Origin: Cruorifilaria tuberocauda
Taxonomy: Eukaryota; Nematoda; Chromadorea; Rhabditida; Onchocercidae
DNA: 64,000 bases
Assembly: GCA_013365365.1 (NCBI GenBank)
Contig: JABVXU010000033.1
Coordinates: 241,787 to 305,786 of the forward strand
Reading direction: 5' to 3'
In this document: one piece after another, positions 38,048-50,803 of the stretch
How positions within the stretch are numbered: the first letter of the stretch is position 1
Layout: each line of letters opens with the position of its first letter
Position numbers and translations under genes: made by a program
The notes under the pieces: generated by a model
The model's input: only the letters and a program-made list of their open reading frames with translations
The model's database searches: none
What the model was told of the DNA's origin: nothing

Positions 38048-40115
38048 TTATGAAGTAGTATGCGGTAGAGCCGAAGCTGTTGTTGTAGCGTTATTGGTTT
38101 CCTTCCCTCTATAAGCTTCATTTTCGATGAATGCTCTCAGCCGATCAAGATATGCTGCGTGTAATTCGACATCATTATGTCCTGCGCCAGGTACCCAAAG
38201 TGGTTCGACTGATGAAGGACAATGTTCATAAATGGAAACGCCATGCGAGAAATCGATCACCTGCAAAAAATGTCCATGGTAAAAAAAATAACTAATAATA
38301 TACTTAAACACAATGCAACCATAACGGTGAATAATATGAAATAAAAGCCAAAAATACACATTCCAAGAGGTTTATGATCGTGAACTGCAACATAACTAAC
38401 TTCGTCGTCAGTACCATGAATAACCAACGTTGGACAGCGTACACGTGCTACTTTATCGATAGATGGAAACGCATCACAACACCACGTTCGCTGTGTTCCA
38501 GGAAACGCTACACGCATTCCAGACATCAGCGGAGAATGCAGGATCAGTGCTGCTACAGAGCTTTCGGTACTCGCTAAATCTACACTTGGAACTGTTCCTA
38601 AAATGGACAATTAAAAAAGTAGGCTTATCCTGCCAATTCAAAGAGATTGATGGGAAGCATGTTCAACGAGCTCTCGATTACAGCTTACACAATTTAATCA
38701 CAGAGAGCTTGAGAATTATGGATTTTATTATTACAGATCTTAAACAAAACTAAAAGAATAATGAAAGAGACATCACATAATTAAAACCGCACCTACCTAT
38801 TGACTGACCATAGAGAATAATTTGATTTAAAGGCATCTGATATCTTGAACGTAATGCTGCTAATGCTGCTGCAATATCAGCATAGAGGTTCTTTTCTGAT
38901 GGCTTACCACTGGAACATCCATATCCTACAAATACAGTGCATTATAATACTATAAACATCTAAACGATACGATAAAGTTATTTAATGATGATTTTACAAG
39001 AACTCATTTAGATGAATCAGTTCGCTGTGCATGTCACATATAATCATATCAGTTACACTCTTCAAAACGCACTTTCTTGAAAAAATAAAAGATATCCTTG
39101 TATCACAAAACTTAAAATATCACTTGTACTTGCAAGCTCTTTTTAAACCCAAACTTCACTAAATATTTCTTTTAATTCTCTGTTCACTAATGATGCTGAA
39201 TACAGTTCGACAATAAATGGAATATTTTGAGAGGTAAACTGAGATGTAAAATAATTTTCCAATCTACTGCAGTTTTTCTATCGTTTCGAAGTCACAGTCA
39301 ACAAGAAAGAAATTTTTTGATTTTCTTGGTAAAATATTAATAAAGCAACATATACCAGAATAATCATAACTAAAAACATTGCATCCGAGACGAAAACCAA
39401 GTCCATAATAAAAGCTACACATCTGCCCGAGGTCAACTGCATTGCCATGTGAAAATAGTAACGTAAAACGAGCATCGCCACATGGCTTGACATACATACA
39501 AACAATGTCATTTCTGAAAAAATCATTATACCTTTAAAACTCGGTCAATATGTTACATTCCATAATTACTGCTCGGAAGACATACATTATACCGAATAAT
39601 ATAAGGTTGATAAGGAGTATGACTAAATCTTTCAGCTAATCTTTCTTTATTTTTTCTGCAACAAAAATTTCTTTCAAAGCAACAGCTGAGATTTCAAGAA
39701 AGAAATATTATACTGACCTTCGCCGTGTGCGAGTATGGAAGACATCGATGTTACGGAGTTCATCATAACCGTGTGGCCAATCTGCCCGTCCTTCCACTAA
39801 TTCCAATGAGGTGCTGAAATAACAATAAACCTTTCGATGACATGAAGATTTTAAGAAAGCTTTTAGGAGTAAACTGTCCATTGAAGAACCATTTTATCAA
39901 CAATGATTTAGATATTTTAAAATGAATAAATCAAGATAAAATAATACTTACACTTGAGAATCGTGCTTCACAATGCGATAGCTCGCTTCAGGCGGCATAA
40001 AGGCTAATTTAGAGACAATTGAGGAAGGCAGTGGAGGACAACAAAAAAGGCAACATAAATCTTTCACGGATACTCGACCGCCACCACCACTTTGAGAGCC
40101 TAGTTGCGTCGTCAT
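38048..40115 (-). CDS. ABHD17-type protein depalmitoylase (alpha/beta hydrolase)
   Basis: Seven exons, 5' to 3' on the minus strand: 40115-39952, 39813-39718, 39655-39593, 39513-39356, 38925-38797, 38597-38401 and 38260-38048 (TAA). They join in frame to about 339 residues; human ABHD17A-C are about 300. The N-terminal cluster [12 protein letters not shown] is the palmitoylated membrane anchor of the family. Catalytic residues are visible: nucleophile Ser in YGQSIGTVP, Asp in HGTDDEV and His in GAGHNDVE. The family signatures [41 protein letters not shown] and [14 protein letters not shown] are intact. Family members remove palmitate from N-Ras and PSD-95 at the plasma membrane. Start: ATG 40115 is chosen; ATG 40142 is in frame and also possible. 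The C-terminus ends in a short Thr/Ala-rich tail. An upstream non-coding exon may end at the GTGAGT donor near 40742. Confidence 0.93.
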
Positions 40116-42630
40116 CGTGGTGACCTCAACACCTGATTGCATTGCCAGCGCAACAGTAAAAAAGATAATATGGTCTAGCAAACCATTGTCATGTGAAATG
40201 AGAGATCTACAAAAGGAAAGATGAAGTCGTAAAATACATCAACTCTATTGTTAAAGCTGGATTTTTGAATATCAAGAATTTACTGATAAAATAATTCATC
40301 CAATCCATTAATATTCAATAATAAGTAGCTTAAAAGAGAAATTCGAAAAAATGAAAATTATGGAGATTTCAAAAAAGCTACCAAAACTAAAACTAAATAG
40401 AGAAAAAAACTAAATAGAAAAACAAAAATGTGGAGTTTCAGCTTCGATAAATTCCTAATTAGAGATTTTTGAATATCAGTTAGTTCACAAAATCATCGCA
40501 CTGAGATCATAAGAGGATTACACTTGAAAATAGTATTCCTATTTGGAATTATACAAATGAGAAATATCTACAGAGATGAAATATTGGCAGAGTGATATCA
40601 GAATGTAACAAACAGATAAAAAGCGGCAGTGCTCGTAACGAAAAACAGGGTAAATATACGCAGAGTTCTATCATAACTCTATCATGACTGACATCCCCGG
40701 ACAAAAAAAACCACAACTAACCCCCCTCCCCCGACACACTCACCAATGTCCTCCAACCATCTGACCACTTGCAAAGTTCGTTCTCTCTCCGTCAATAACA
40801 ATATTCGTCGCAGCAAAATTCATGCATGATAGCATAATGTGATAACATGAATGATCACAGTAATCAGTCAATGATGTAATTTGATTGCTGTTATGCATAC
40901 GTCATCTTGTGCGAATTATTTCTAATTTCACAAGTTATTCCAGCAAATTTGGGATATAAGAAATCACATGGCGGAAAATGGCCTGGATAAATAACGTCGA
41001 GGATAAGGTGTTGTTTATTTCAGTGGATCACTTGACGAATCAAATTCATCTCGAGAATTAAACGTTCGGAACAAATCGAATGAAAGTTGTTAGCTGCTAT
41101 CATTTTTACTGTCTTTTGTAGACAGTCTCTTCCTCTTAGTCATTTCCTTTCCAGAGGATAACAAAGATTGTGTAATATAATCGTTGGTTGAGGTCCTTTA
41201 ATGTTAATAGTATTTTATCGCTTTTTTAATTTTTCCATTATCACAGTTCCTTTTTCCAATATTCAGAATATTCTATCTATCATGTAAATTTAATGTTATA
41301 GAATTTTTTGTAATTAGTTTGCAAAGAATAAACTTTCAGGTCTTCCTTTCTGGTAATTTCGCTAAATAATCATCTGAATCCATTTGATTATTTAATCTTG
41401 GCGCTGTTCCAAATTTAATATATTAAAAAAAATCAACGATAATCAATCTGTTATCACTGATTCATCTGAAGCTTAAGAAGAAAAAGTGAATGGTGACATA
41501 AAATTCAGTTTAGAAGTTTAGAAAATAACGAAGATATACTTGAAAAAGCAGATATTTAATGAGGAAAAAAATATTTTAGTAAATATATTTTTAAACAAAT
41601 GAAAGCATTCATGTAAATGTGTAAATTCCCCGAAAGAATTCATGGGAAGAGAGAGAGAGAGAGAGGGAGGGAGGGAAAAGAGCAAGATTTAATAATTCAC
41701 TGATCAGGTGAATATGCCGTAGGGAAAAAGCAGCATATTTCTACCGAGAGCAGTTGGCAGTTGTGGATTGAGTATATTTCAGAGCTTTCTATGATGTCAT
41801 GAGAAGAGAAATCTAACCGCTAAATGATATGCTTGAGCTATGGGAAACGACTTAGCTAAATATCTCTTTTCTTTCTTTTCAATACTATCAAATTTCGTTG
41901 TCTGGAAATTTCTTCAAGGTTTTTCCTCTTTCTCTCTCTCAGTATATGATAAATAAACTTTACTCTTCTTCTTTGGACACTTCATTTATATTAAAAAGTA
42001 TATTTAAAAAAATTTGAATGGAGTAATGAAATTGAAAAGAACTTTCAGAAACTAAAAATCTTCCAGTCAAATGATTCAATAGACTTTGAGACATTTTTCA
42101 TCTATCCATTTCTAGGCTTTTAAGCATTACATTCTATTGAAATTTGCAATATCTTCCGTATTTTGCAATGAATGAATGAGAAAAAACGAAAAGATTTTAC
42201 ATTTATCAATCAGTTGAAAATATTAGGGTGACAGGTATGATTTGTGTCTTTTACAAGTCAAACAAAGCAAAATTATTAGTTGAACAAATATCTCTCATTC
42301 TTAATGAGAGAAATCATTTATAATATAAAAAGAAGTCAGCCCTACTAATATATTTTTCCTTCTTTGTTTTATTTCATTAGCATCTCTTATGTCCGGTCAT
42401 TCAAGAGCACTTAATTAAAGTTAGATTTCGACGAATGCGATTGTTTTATTGATTGAGTCACATAGTTTTGATGAATAACTGATTAATGAAAATCAATTCA
42501 TGAAATGAGATAAGTGATGTATTATATATCTCATTTATTTATCCTTATAAACTAATGGTGCTTAATAGCTATTGCAGTAGTATTTCAGTTATAAACAATA
42601 AAATGAAGGCAAACTTTAAGTAAGTAGCAA
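40116..42630. other. Region between the ABHD17 and MAM genes
   Basis: Positions 40680-41100 are less AT-rich than their surroundings. On the minus strand a GTGAGT donor at about 40737-40742 follows exon-like sequence, a candidate 5' untranslated exon of ABHD17; it has a short ATG frame that would stop immediately if spliced to the first coding exon. A CCCCCCTCCCCC run lies at about 40722-40733. Nothing else was recognised up to the 3' end of the MAM gene, except its likely polyadenylation signal (AATAAA on the minus strand at 42534-42539). Confidence 0.4.
41646..41676. repeat. (GA)n / GGGA tract
   Basis: A GA run passing into GGGA units, in intergenic sequence. Confidence 0.85.
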
Positions 42631-45600
42631 TTATGCGTTAATGTTTGGATGCAGAAATGGCAATACGGAATCCAAGCGTTTTACAGTTTCATCACTTAAA
42701 TTTTGACCAAATAAACCTTTCGATTCAGCCACAAGTTTCTTTCGTAGTTGATTAGGTAGCAATGAAAGGAGTGAACTGAAGGAATTGAATTGACTATTAT
42801 AAGGGAAGAGTTGCATAGCCTGAAATAATTACTAAAAATGAAAATTTCAGCATATTTTTTAGTTTTGATTCATAATATTGATTGAATTAATTTCACATAA
42901 CGGGAACCTTTACTGGCGTGAAATGAGATGGTGCATTAATAGGCTTTATTGGTTCAGGCTTTTTATTTTGTTTTTGGTCAGCAGCAGCTGATAGATCTGT
43001 TACTATGGATTGTAAGTCTTTTGAATTCATAACATTTTTCAACAATTCCAATCTCTGAAAAATGGATGACTAATGAGAGTTTCAATGCAAAGATATATGA
43101 CAACTAATAAATTAAGCCCATTCAAGAAAAAAGAAGGAAAAAATCAATGGCAAATTTGCATTCAGAAGGAATTCGCAGGGAATACATATGAAGGTACTTT
43201 CGCCAAGAGAATCTGTTGCAATTTGGAACTTTGCTGCACTCCGGAAATTCATACACTCTTCGCTGGTCCCATCGCTGATATCAATAGAAGTTTACCTTTT
43301 CAGCGTCAATTTGATTGAATCCGAAACGTTGTGCAAGTTGTCGGAGTTGCATTTCCAAGACAGGTCGTCCACCAACTTGCGTTAGAAGTCCGTTTAATTC
43401 CTTCATCATGTGTTTTACGGGGACATTGGGCTTCGTATATTGATTTATAATAGACTCTAAATTGTATAATTTCAATTTTAAGAAATTCATTTTCATTATT
43501 TCAGATTCAGGAATCTCATTATGAATTCTCATGAAAATTTCAGAATTGTCGATTCATTATCGATACGGCCAAATTGAGATTCTACTAAAAAGTTTTATTT
43601 GAGATAAAAATATTTAGCTTATAAATTTTTGCATGAAATGATATGAGAGTTAATGTTAATGAGGAATTACTTTCTGTGTAAGGCTTATTAGTAAAAATAA
43701 TAGATTTCTGGTCAACACTGCCATGCGGTCGAAATGGTAGTAATGATTGGGTAGAGCCCATCATATGTTGTTGTTCTTGTACGGTAGAACCATTAATAAT
43801 TTCAAACGAAAGCACAGACTGATTCTTTAAAAGTTCTCCATTTTTATCATTTGACAATAATGATTTTCGAATTTCTTCAATTTTCGGATTGGAAGATAAA
43901 ATATAATTTGAGCTTATCATTGGTGCAGTAAAAGATTTTCCATTGTAGAATTTTTTTGTTTGAATGATATTATTGGTAAGTGCGCGAATGGATTCGTTAT
44001 CTCTCTCTTTTAAAATCATTATCGTTGGTTTTATCTGTAAACAGTTATATTACAACTGGATTTTATTTTGCTGAATTCCCTTCATTCACTGATTTTGCAA
44101 AAAACCCTGGAATTTTAAGCTTAAAATTTAAGTTTTTGTCATATATTAAAAATAGTATTTATAAAAACCTGATTTGTGTATAGTTGTTGAAATGCAGTCA
44201 GCCGTTTAGTATTGTTAAGATGAGGTTTGATGAAATTTAGACCATTCACAGCTACAAGAAGTTCGAATACCACGATTAATCAATTTTCGTAATAGAAAAG
44301 ATATGAAAGTTTTCATTCTTCTTTTTGGAAAGTAAAAATGCTATATGAAAAGAAAATTGAAATCAATTTTGCTATCCTTCATTATTATCTCTTTCAAGAA
44401 TTGTTTTAACAAAAAAATTTAACTCACCACAACTAATTTCATTTCCATCATGATTTACAAGCTTAGTATTGGAAACAGTTATGAAATTATTAAGTGGCAC
44501 CGTTCCTTTCAATAATAATTGAATTGGCTTTTTGTTTGCTTTTATTGGAATTCGTAAACGGTATGATCCATTACCATTATATGGTCCTTTTCGACTCCAA
44601 ATCATCAATTTGTTTCCCGTATTTTCCAAAACAGTCAACAAAGCGTTATCACTAAAATATAAATTATTGATTCTTGCTTAAAAAAAGCATATTGAGATTG
44701 TTACCTTTTATCATGAGCCATCAATGATTATTACTGAATCATTATTGTAGAAAGAGCTTTTACCTCATCCAAACATCCATTTCAAAGAATGCTTCAACAG
44801 GTACCGCGAAGAAACCACTTTTAGCTAAGCCTTCACCTTCACTATCAATGGCTATGTTACCTTCCAATCGATGCCATGGAGCTTCCAATGTCCTCAAATA
44901 AAAACTTAAATCATTTTGATGAATGGAAAATTGATCTGGTTTCAAGATAAAGAAATGAAAGGAAAAATAGAAACCACTTCGACCTAAGAAAAAAAAGAGT
45001 ATGTTTGAATACACTAAACTAATCGATTGATCTCTAAATTTTTCATTTAACATTAGTAAATACCATGCGCAAGATGAATCGATGAATGTACATTGAATAG
45101 GGATGCATGTTTGTTGTTTATTCTTGGGTGGAATCAGTTCCCAATTCTTATTTCTTGAAATCTAAAACAAAAAATTATTTGAAAATGATAAGAAATACGG
45201 TCAACTTTTATTTACTGTGAACCAATTTATTGAATAAACGAAGCATTCAACCCATTTTTTATCTGCCAAATGAAAACATAATTTTGGATTGTTTTATTTG
45301 ATGAATGTTAATTTACGATGTATCTATTCATACTTTCCTATGAATACTGTTTAAAACTTTAAGTTATGAAGTTAAGAATTTGAGTGCATTTCTATCACGA
45401 TGATTGGTGAGCTTAAAGCCAATTCGCTTTTTTGTTCTAAAATCCATAAATCCTTTACTGATTCATCAACTTGGTTTAAATTATTTTAATTAAATTCAAG
45501 AATTATTTGTAATCAAGATTATTGAAATTACAATGCTCAAACAGATATATTATCTTTTTGCACAATTTTTGTTTTGATTTTGACTCCAAAATATAATATA

Positions 45601-47379
45601 ATAGGTTTTCATGATGAAAAATACAAAAAATTTTAAACAATATTCATGGGATATATCAAATATTCAGTTGTTATTTATGATTGTATTGAAAATAATTGTT
45701 TTACTGATTAATATGTGATTGCGATGATGGTTCATTTGAACAAGATGATTTTGTTAATTTAAACTGAATGAATTTATTTTGAAGACATACTATCTCTGAT
45801 CTGAAAACTATATGAATTCAATTCAAACAGTACCAACCGTAATCTAACTCAAGAAATACAAACTTGAAGTTGTATCGATATCATTTTTTCCTACATTTAG
45901 CTTAACATTTTTCTTGTCCTGTCTTTTTATGCGAAACTTTACCAAACATATCATTATTACTTATCATTTTGTCTTCTATTTTTATTATCAAAACTTAAAA
46001 ATTTATTTGGAATAATTTCAAATCAAAATAGCATAAATTATTAATTCTCTTTTAACTGATTATAGTACTGGGAATATACCTCAAGAAAGACAACTAATAT
46101 TGATAAGAACATTCAAAAAAGAGATTTATTAACACGAAACAAACCAATGATGCAAGTGCTTTTGTAGAATCTTTGTTGTATTCGATATCATCGATAGCTA
46201 TAATATCTGATGGTGTATGAATATTTCGTGCTCGAAACACAATCTGAAAAACTTTTACTGATTTATTAATTCGAGTCATTTTCATGCATTATACATATTT
46301 CTAATGATCAGACTTTGAATACATCAGTTTAGATTTTAATAAGCTGATTATTTTTGAATTCAACCTTAAATGGAGTTGATAAATTGTTGGAAAAAGTGAT
46401 TTTTTGTTTTATCCATCGTAGTTCATTATCAGCTGTATCAGGAACTGTATATGTACATATAAAAGCATTTTGCTGCACAACACATACCTTAAATGTATTT
46501 CGGGTGAAATATAAATTTCATTATCTTCCTTGAATTTTTGTCACAGTAAAAAAATGATAGTATTGCCATACTGTTGAAGAAAAACGACAAATTCAACTAA
46601 TAATTTATAAAGATTTTAAAACAAATAATTTCAAAACAATAGCTTACATCAAGTTTGGATATATTATTGCTTTTCCAATAACTAAACGATAACGGATGTT
46701 CATTATATTCTTCCACTTCTGCACTGATCAAATTTCCCTCAGCTAATATTGCTGTGCCACCTTTCGCATATGCATAAAGACCATCCAAAATAAAATTGTT
46801 TTCATATTTTTCAGAAATTGATATGAAGTCTTGAGATAAATTAAAAGTATGAAGAATTAAATTGAATGAAATAGAAAGTGTAAACAATTAAATTAAATAA
46901 ACAACTAAAAACTTTTCTAACTTGCGTTTGAGAAATGTGGAATAAACTGAAACGAATTGATTGGTATATTAGCACCAATCAGCCATAGATCAGAATCAGA
47001 TCGCCAACTGCATAGAGTACCATCATCGAAGTTACACGACAGATTTGTTTGTCGAGTTTCAGCATCAATAGTTGGCGTAGTTACTTGGAGAAATATTTTA
47101 AATTTTAAAATCACTTTCAAATTTTGTTACCAAAGAAAGTTATCACCCAGTAAAGAATGAACATTTTAGACTTTAAAACAAGGATTAATTTTCAGATTTC
47201 ATTATTTGCACGATTATTAAATTCTTTTTTATTAGAATCAAACTTAAAATTTTAACTTGAACTCAAGTTTTTTTAACTCGGATTTCACAAATCTTGAAAT
47301 TAGAAACAATTTTTAAATTTGAAAATATCAAAGTTAACTTACTGTAAAAAATGACGGAGTAAATTGAAAGGAACTTCAT
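42631..47379 (-). CDS. Secreted protein with two MAM domains
   Basis: Thirteen exons, 5' to 3' on the minus strand: 47379-47343, 47083-46922, 46829-46648, 46487-46365, 46243-46145, 45161-45064, 44892-44764, 44651-44428, 44251-44169, 44034-43671, 43456-43296, 43054-42908 and 42819-42631 (TAA). They join in frame to about 665 residues. The start MKFLSIYSVIFY looks like a signal peptide. MAM 1 (about 29-192) begins CNFDDGTLCSW and ends AIDDIEYN; MAM 2 (about 220-351) begins CTFIDSSCAW and contains the EAPWHRLEG core. MAM domains mediate extracellular adhesion. The 310-residue tail has no recognised domain; it is polar, with helical stretches such as LEMQLRQLAQRFGF and LLSLLPNQLRKKL. No C-terminal membrane helix is seen, so the protein is probably secreted. 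The acceptor at 44892 is inferred from frame and the MAM pattern; the intron before it (45063-44893) has no in-frame stop. Confidence 0.82.
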
Positions 47380-48605
47380 TGATGGTGTGGCAAAATGGTT
47401 CCGACGGATCAACAACAAGAACGGTTGTTAGCTGACGACAACAAATCCTCCTATTATCTCAAATGGGTACATATCCCACCATCACAACAATAAATAATAA
47501 AATAGGTCATTGTGGCACACTTTCCTAAAAAGCACTCAATGCTTAGAAATGAAAATTATTGGAAAAATGGCCAGTGGACAGCTAAATGGGATGTGTATAT
47601 TTGTCAACGAATTGTATTATTTGGATAAATGATTGATTTTTTTTTAGATTTTCCAGTATTTTGATACAATTATAATTAAGTAACTTCCCTCCAACTATTT
47701 ATTTAAAATTGAAATTTTGATATTAGTTTATTCTATCTTAAAGTTTATTTCTAGACTGACCATTAGAAGAAATATTCGATATTCTGAATTGTACAATCTG
47801 TTAAAAGAAAACGATTGACCAATCTATCAGCATTTATTGAACAGTTGCTTCTCACTCACAAAATTTTTCCTTTCACTTTTTCTGTTTCAACTTTTTTCTC
47901 TTAGAAAATCGAAATAACGAATTATATACCTCCGTCATTGCTATTAGAAATTAAGGTGTTTTAAAATTTATAATTGTGAAATAAGCTTGAATTTATGTAA
48001 ATATGATATTTAATACAAATCTTAAGCTTTTTCATTCGCAATTTGGCAATTAGCGATTTCTTCAATCGTTATATTTCTCATTATCGATTACAAGCAAGGT
48101 CTGCGTCTTTTTAAATCAATTTGAATTTTACAATCCACTCAAAGATGATTTACTCATTTTTTAAAATATTCTTTATGAATTGAATTTTTCTCCATTTTTA
48201 CGTTTCTTTGTAAAATTTGTAAAATAAGTTAAAGTTTCACAATTTCCTTTGCGTATTCTTTTTATTCCCGTAATTGCTATAATTTTTTTTGTATGATAGT
48301 TTTCAAAAAATAATTTGCTTATGCAACAACAATTTGTAACGCATGAGAAATAATAAAAAAGTAATTAAAATAAAGTAACCTTTATTAGACGAAATCTTTT
48401 ATTAATGATTTTTTGAGTGTCACAGTTACTCATTCTTGAAAAGAAAATTCAAATCTAATTTTTCCTTTCTACTTCGCATCATTCTTCAATCCTTTATCCC
48501 GGTCTTTTCTACTCTTTATCGCTCCTTTTAACATCGCTTAAATGAAAATTTCTGGTAGAAAGTGAACAAAAATGAGAATTTTTATTTATTAATAGTTCAA
48601 ATTGA
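47380..48605. other. Intergenic stretch upstream of the MAM gene
   Basis: About 1.2 kb without a supported gene. Positions 47380-47540 are less AT-rich and probably contain the MAM gene's 5' untranslated region or promoter. No trans-splice acceptor is obvious close to its ATG. Confidence 0.4.
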
Positions 48606-49736
48606 AGAGAATGTCCAGTTTTATACCATAATGGAATTGGCGGAATGGAACTGGTTTGCTCATTTAACTATCAAAGAGAATTCAATTCAGAGTGGACAAC
48701 AAAACCAGTCCTGGTCAGTGTCCACTAACGGTTACAGTTGTAAATTAGATGGTAATCACTGTCCCATTAAAATCCGGTAATAATTATTATTTCTCATTGT
48801 TGGATGAATATTGCGCTCGGTCTATCTAGATCCTAAGTTTTCGAAAAATCGATAGATTGTAGAATGCACCATAAAATTATTTATATTTACATTGAAGATT
48901 TCAGATTGTAGGAAATTGAAGATTTATAGAATTTGATGGACCAATTTGGTATGATATTCTCTATATCCAATTATCATGTTAGTTCTTCGAAAATTCTGGA
49001 GAGTGAGTATCAGGCAAGGCTTACAAAAGCCGGACGACTGGAGTGCACGCTTCTACTTCAATTGTTAAGGGGCTTTTGGTTTTTTTTGAGAAGGATCATT
49101 TTGGAAAGCGGTTTTCTAGTTTGGTTCTATATGATTCTTTTCATCGATTAAGTTTTATCATTGGATATCATGATTTTAAGTTTGCATAACGTAGATTGTT
49201 ATTTATTAGGGATTATTCATTTTATATGATTACTTAAAGTATGCATTCCATACTATTTCAATGTTTTAGCACGATTTCATGGAATTTCTTACTTCATATT
49301 TTTAAAATGTTTTAATTCTTGCCCCTCTATAACTTACAATTAATGAATTTTTAGAACGGACTGAGAAGCGAAAGAGTCGAATCGAAATATTAATGATGAA
49401 TTTTTCAATCCTTCTTTTTTCGAAATAATTTTTCTACATCCTTTAGAGGTATTGAAGAGCGCGCAAATAACGCTGATTTTTATTGAAATTGCAACTTACT
49501 AATGCCGAGTAATCAAGTTTAAAATTTTCTTCCATATGTTTTAAACACTTAAAATAAAGAATAACGCGATCCGGAAAACAGTGGTTATTCAAGATACCAT
49601 CTGTTCTTCCACGCAAAAATTACGAGTGTTAGAGAAAGACAATGATTGGTGCGAAGACTGTTGCAAAAACATAACAAGCGGAATTTTGGTTAAGCTAATT
49701 ATAATAAATAGAAGAACGAAAAAAGCATCTGCTTAA
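48606..49736 (+). pseudogene. Cluster of exon-like fragments, probably one broken or unresolved gene
   Basis: Several protein-like open stretches sit in about 1.1 kb. Between 48606 and 48778 two frames are open: one carries Cys-rich text (GGMELVCSFNYQREFNSEW), the other NGYSCKLDGNHCPIKIR ending at a GTAATA donor. Between 48930 and 49065 separate frames read FDGPIWYDILYIQLSC and LQKPDDWSARFYFNC, interrupted by a stop and a frame change. From 49545 to 49736 a frame contains NDWCEDCCKNITSGILVK. Phases of candidate splice sites do not join these into one frame. This looks like a Cys-containing, probably secreted protein gene that is frame-shifted or badly resolved by eye. No family is assigned. 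Confidence 0.25.
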
Positions 49737-50803
49737 TTTAACACGGATGGTTATTTAAGTGATCATTTATTAATTTGATAATTGAAACATATTCCTGCTA
49801 TGGACATAAATTAAGAATGCAATACTTCACATTACTTATTGTTATCCTCTACTTTTGCGATGAGCTGGGTTAAATATTTTTGATCCGAAAATCAAATCTT
49901 TGTCTGATTAGTAAATCTTGAAGTTTTAACAATGTAAATTTTTTGTCAATCCGCTCGTCAGCAAGACAACAAGGATATTAATCGCTGTACCAGAGACGCG
50001 AATTTAATGATAATCATAATATGTTAAAGTTATGACTATAAGATATACAAATTTTCGAAACGCAAAAAATTCACTATCATTTTATTTATCACTATATTTA
50101 AAATTATCATTACAATGACACATACATAACATTTCCTTCTACATAGTATCAAAAACTTTTGCTTCATCTGCTAAAGTTGTCGTATTCTTATATCTGCCTA
50201 AATTAATTAATCTGAAATGTGAAACATTACTGATTACTTTTTTTTTCTATTTGAACATATTTTCGATGCTATTTGTTTTATGTCCCATTTCGTTTCTTCA
50301 CAGTGAAACTCGAACCAAAATGCCTTTTTACACTTTATAAATAATAGTGTATGATGTGAACAAGCGAATAGAGTGATTTCTCACAGAGCTGTCAAGATTA
50401 GAAATCTTTCTGAAATTAGATTGCGAGATGAAAAGTCTCTCACAATCTTCGAGCTGATTTTCTTCGTACAGAAAAATTTAATTATCGCAAATAAAAGTAA
50501 TCCGTATACTCTTCGAACACGTATCTTACGGAATTAGAATTGAAAATTATGCAAATTACTCTAAACTATAATCATTCAAATCCGCTATCTAAATTTTGAA
50601 CTGAACACCCAACTTATCACTTATACCACTCTCAAATCCACTCCACATATTAAATAAGATTGAATTCATGAGCATCCTCCTGCTATCTCCACTAATGGTA
50701 ATATATCGTCGATTCAATTCTTTTTCAGCGTATCACGTAAAACCCCAACTCCGCGGTAGGCTTTCGGTGGTGGTACGCTGTAGATTAGCCTTTAAAGAGG
50801 AAG
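49737..50803. other. Intergenic, nothing recognised
   Basis: About 1 kb of AT-rich sequence without a supported exon on either strand. The right-hand part, near 50740-50800, may be the 3' untranslated region of the doubtful minus-strand gene. Confidence 0.4.

Noticed and set aside
44241..44290. TTCGAATACC-like box suggesting a tRNA T-arm
   Set aside because: No acceptor stem, D-arm or anticodon arm can be folded around it; it lies at a splice acceptor of the MAM gene. I found no credible tRNA elsewhere.
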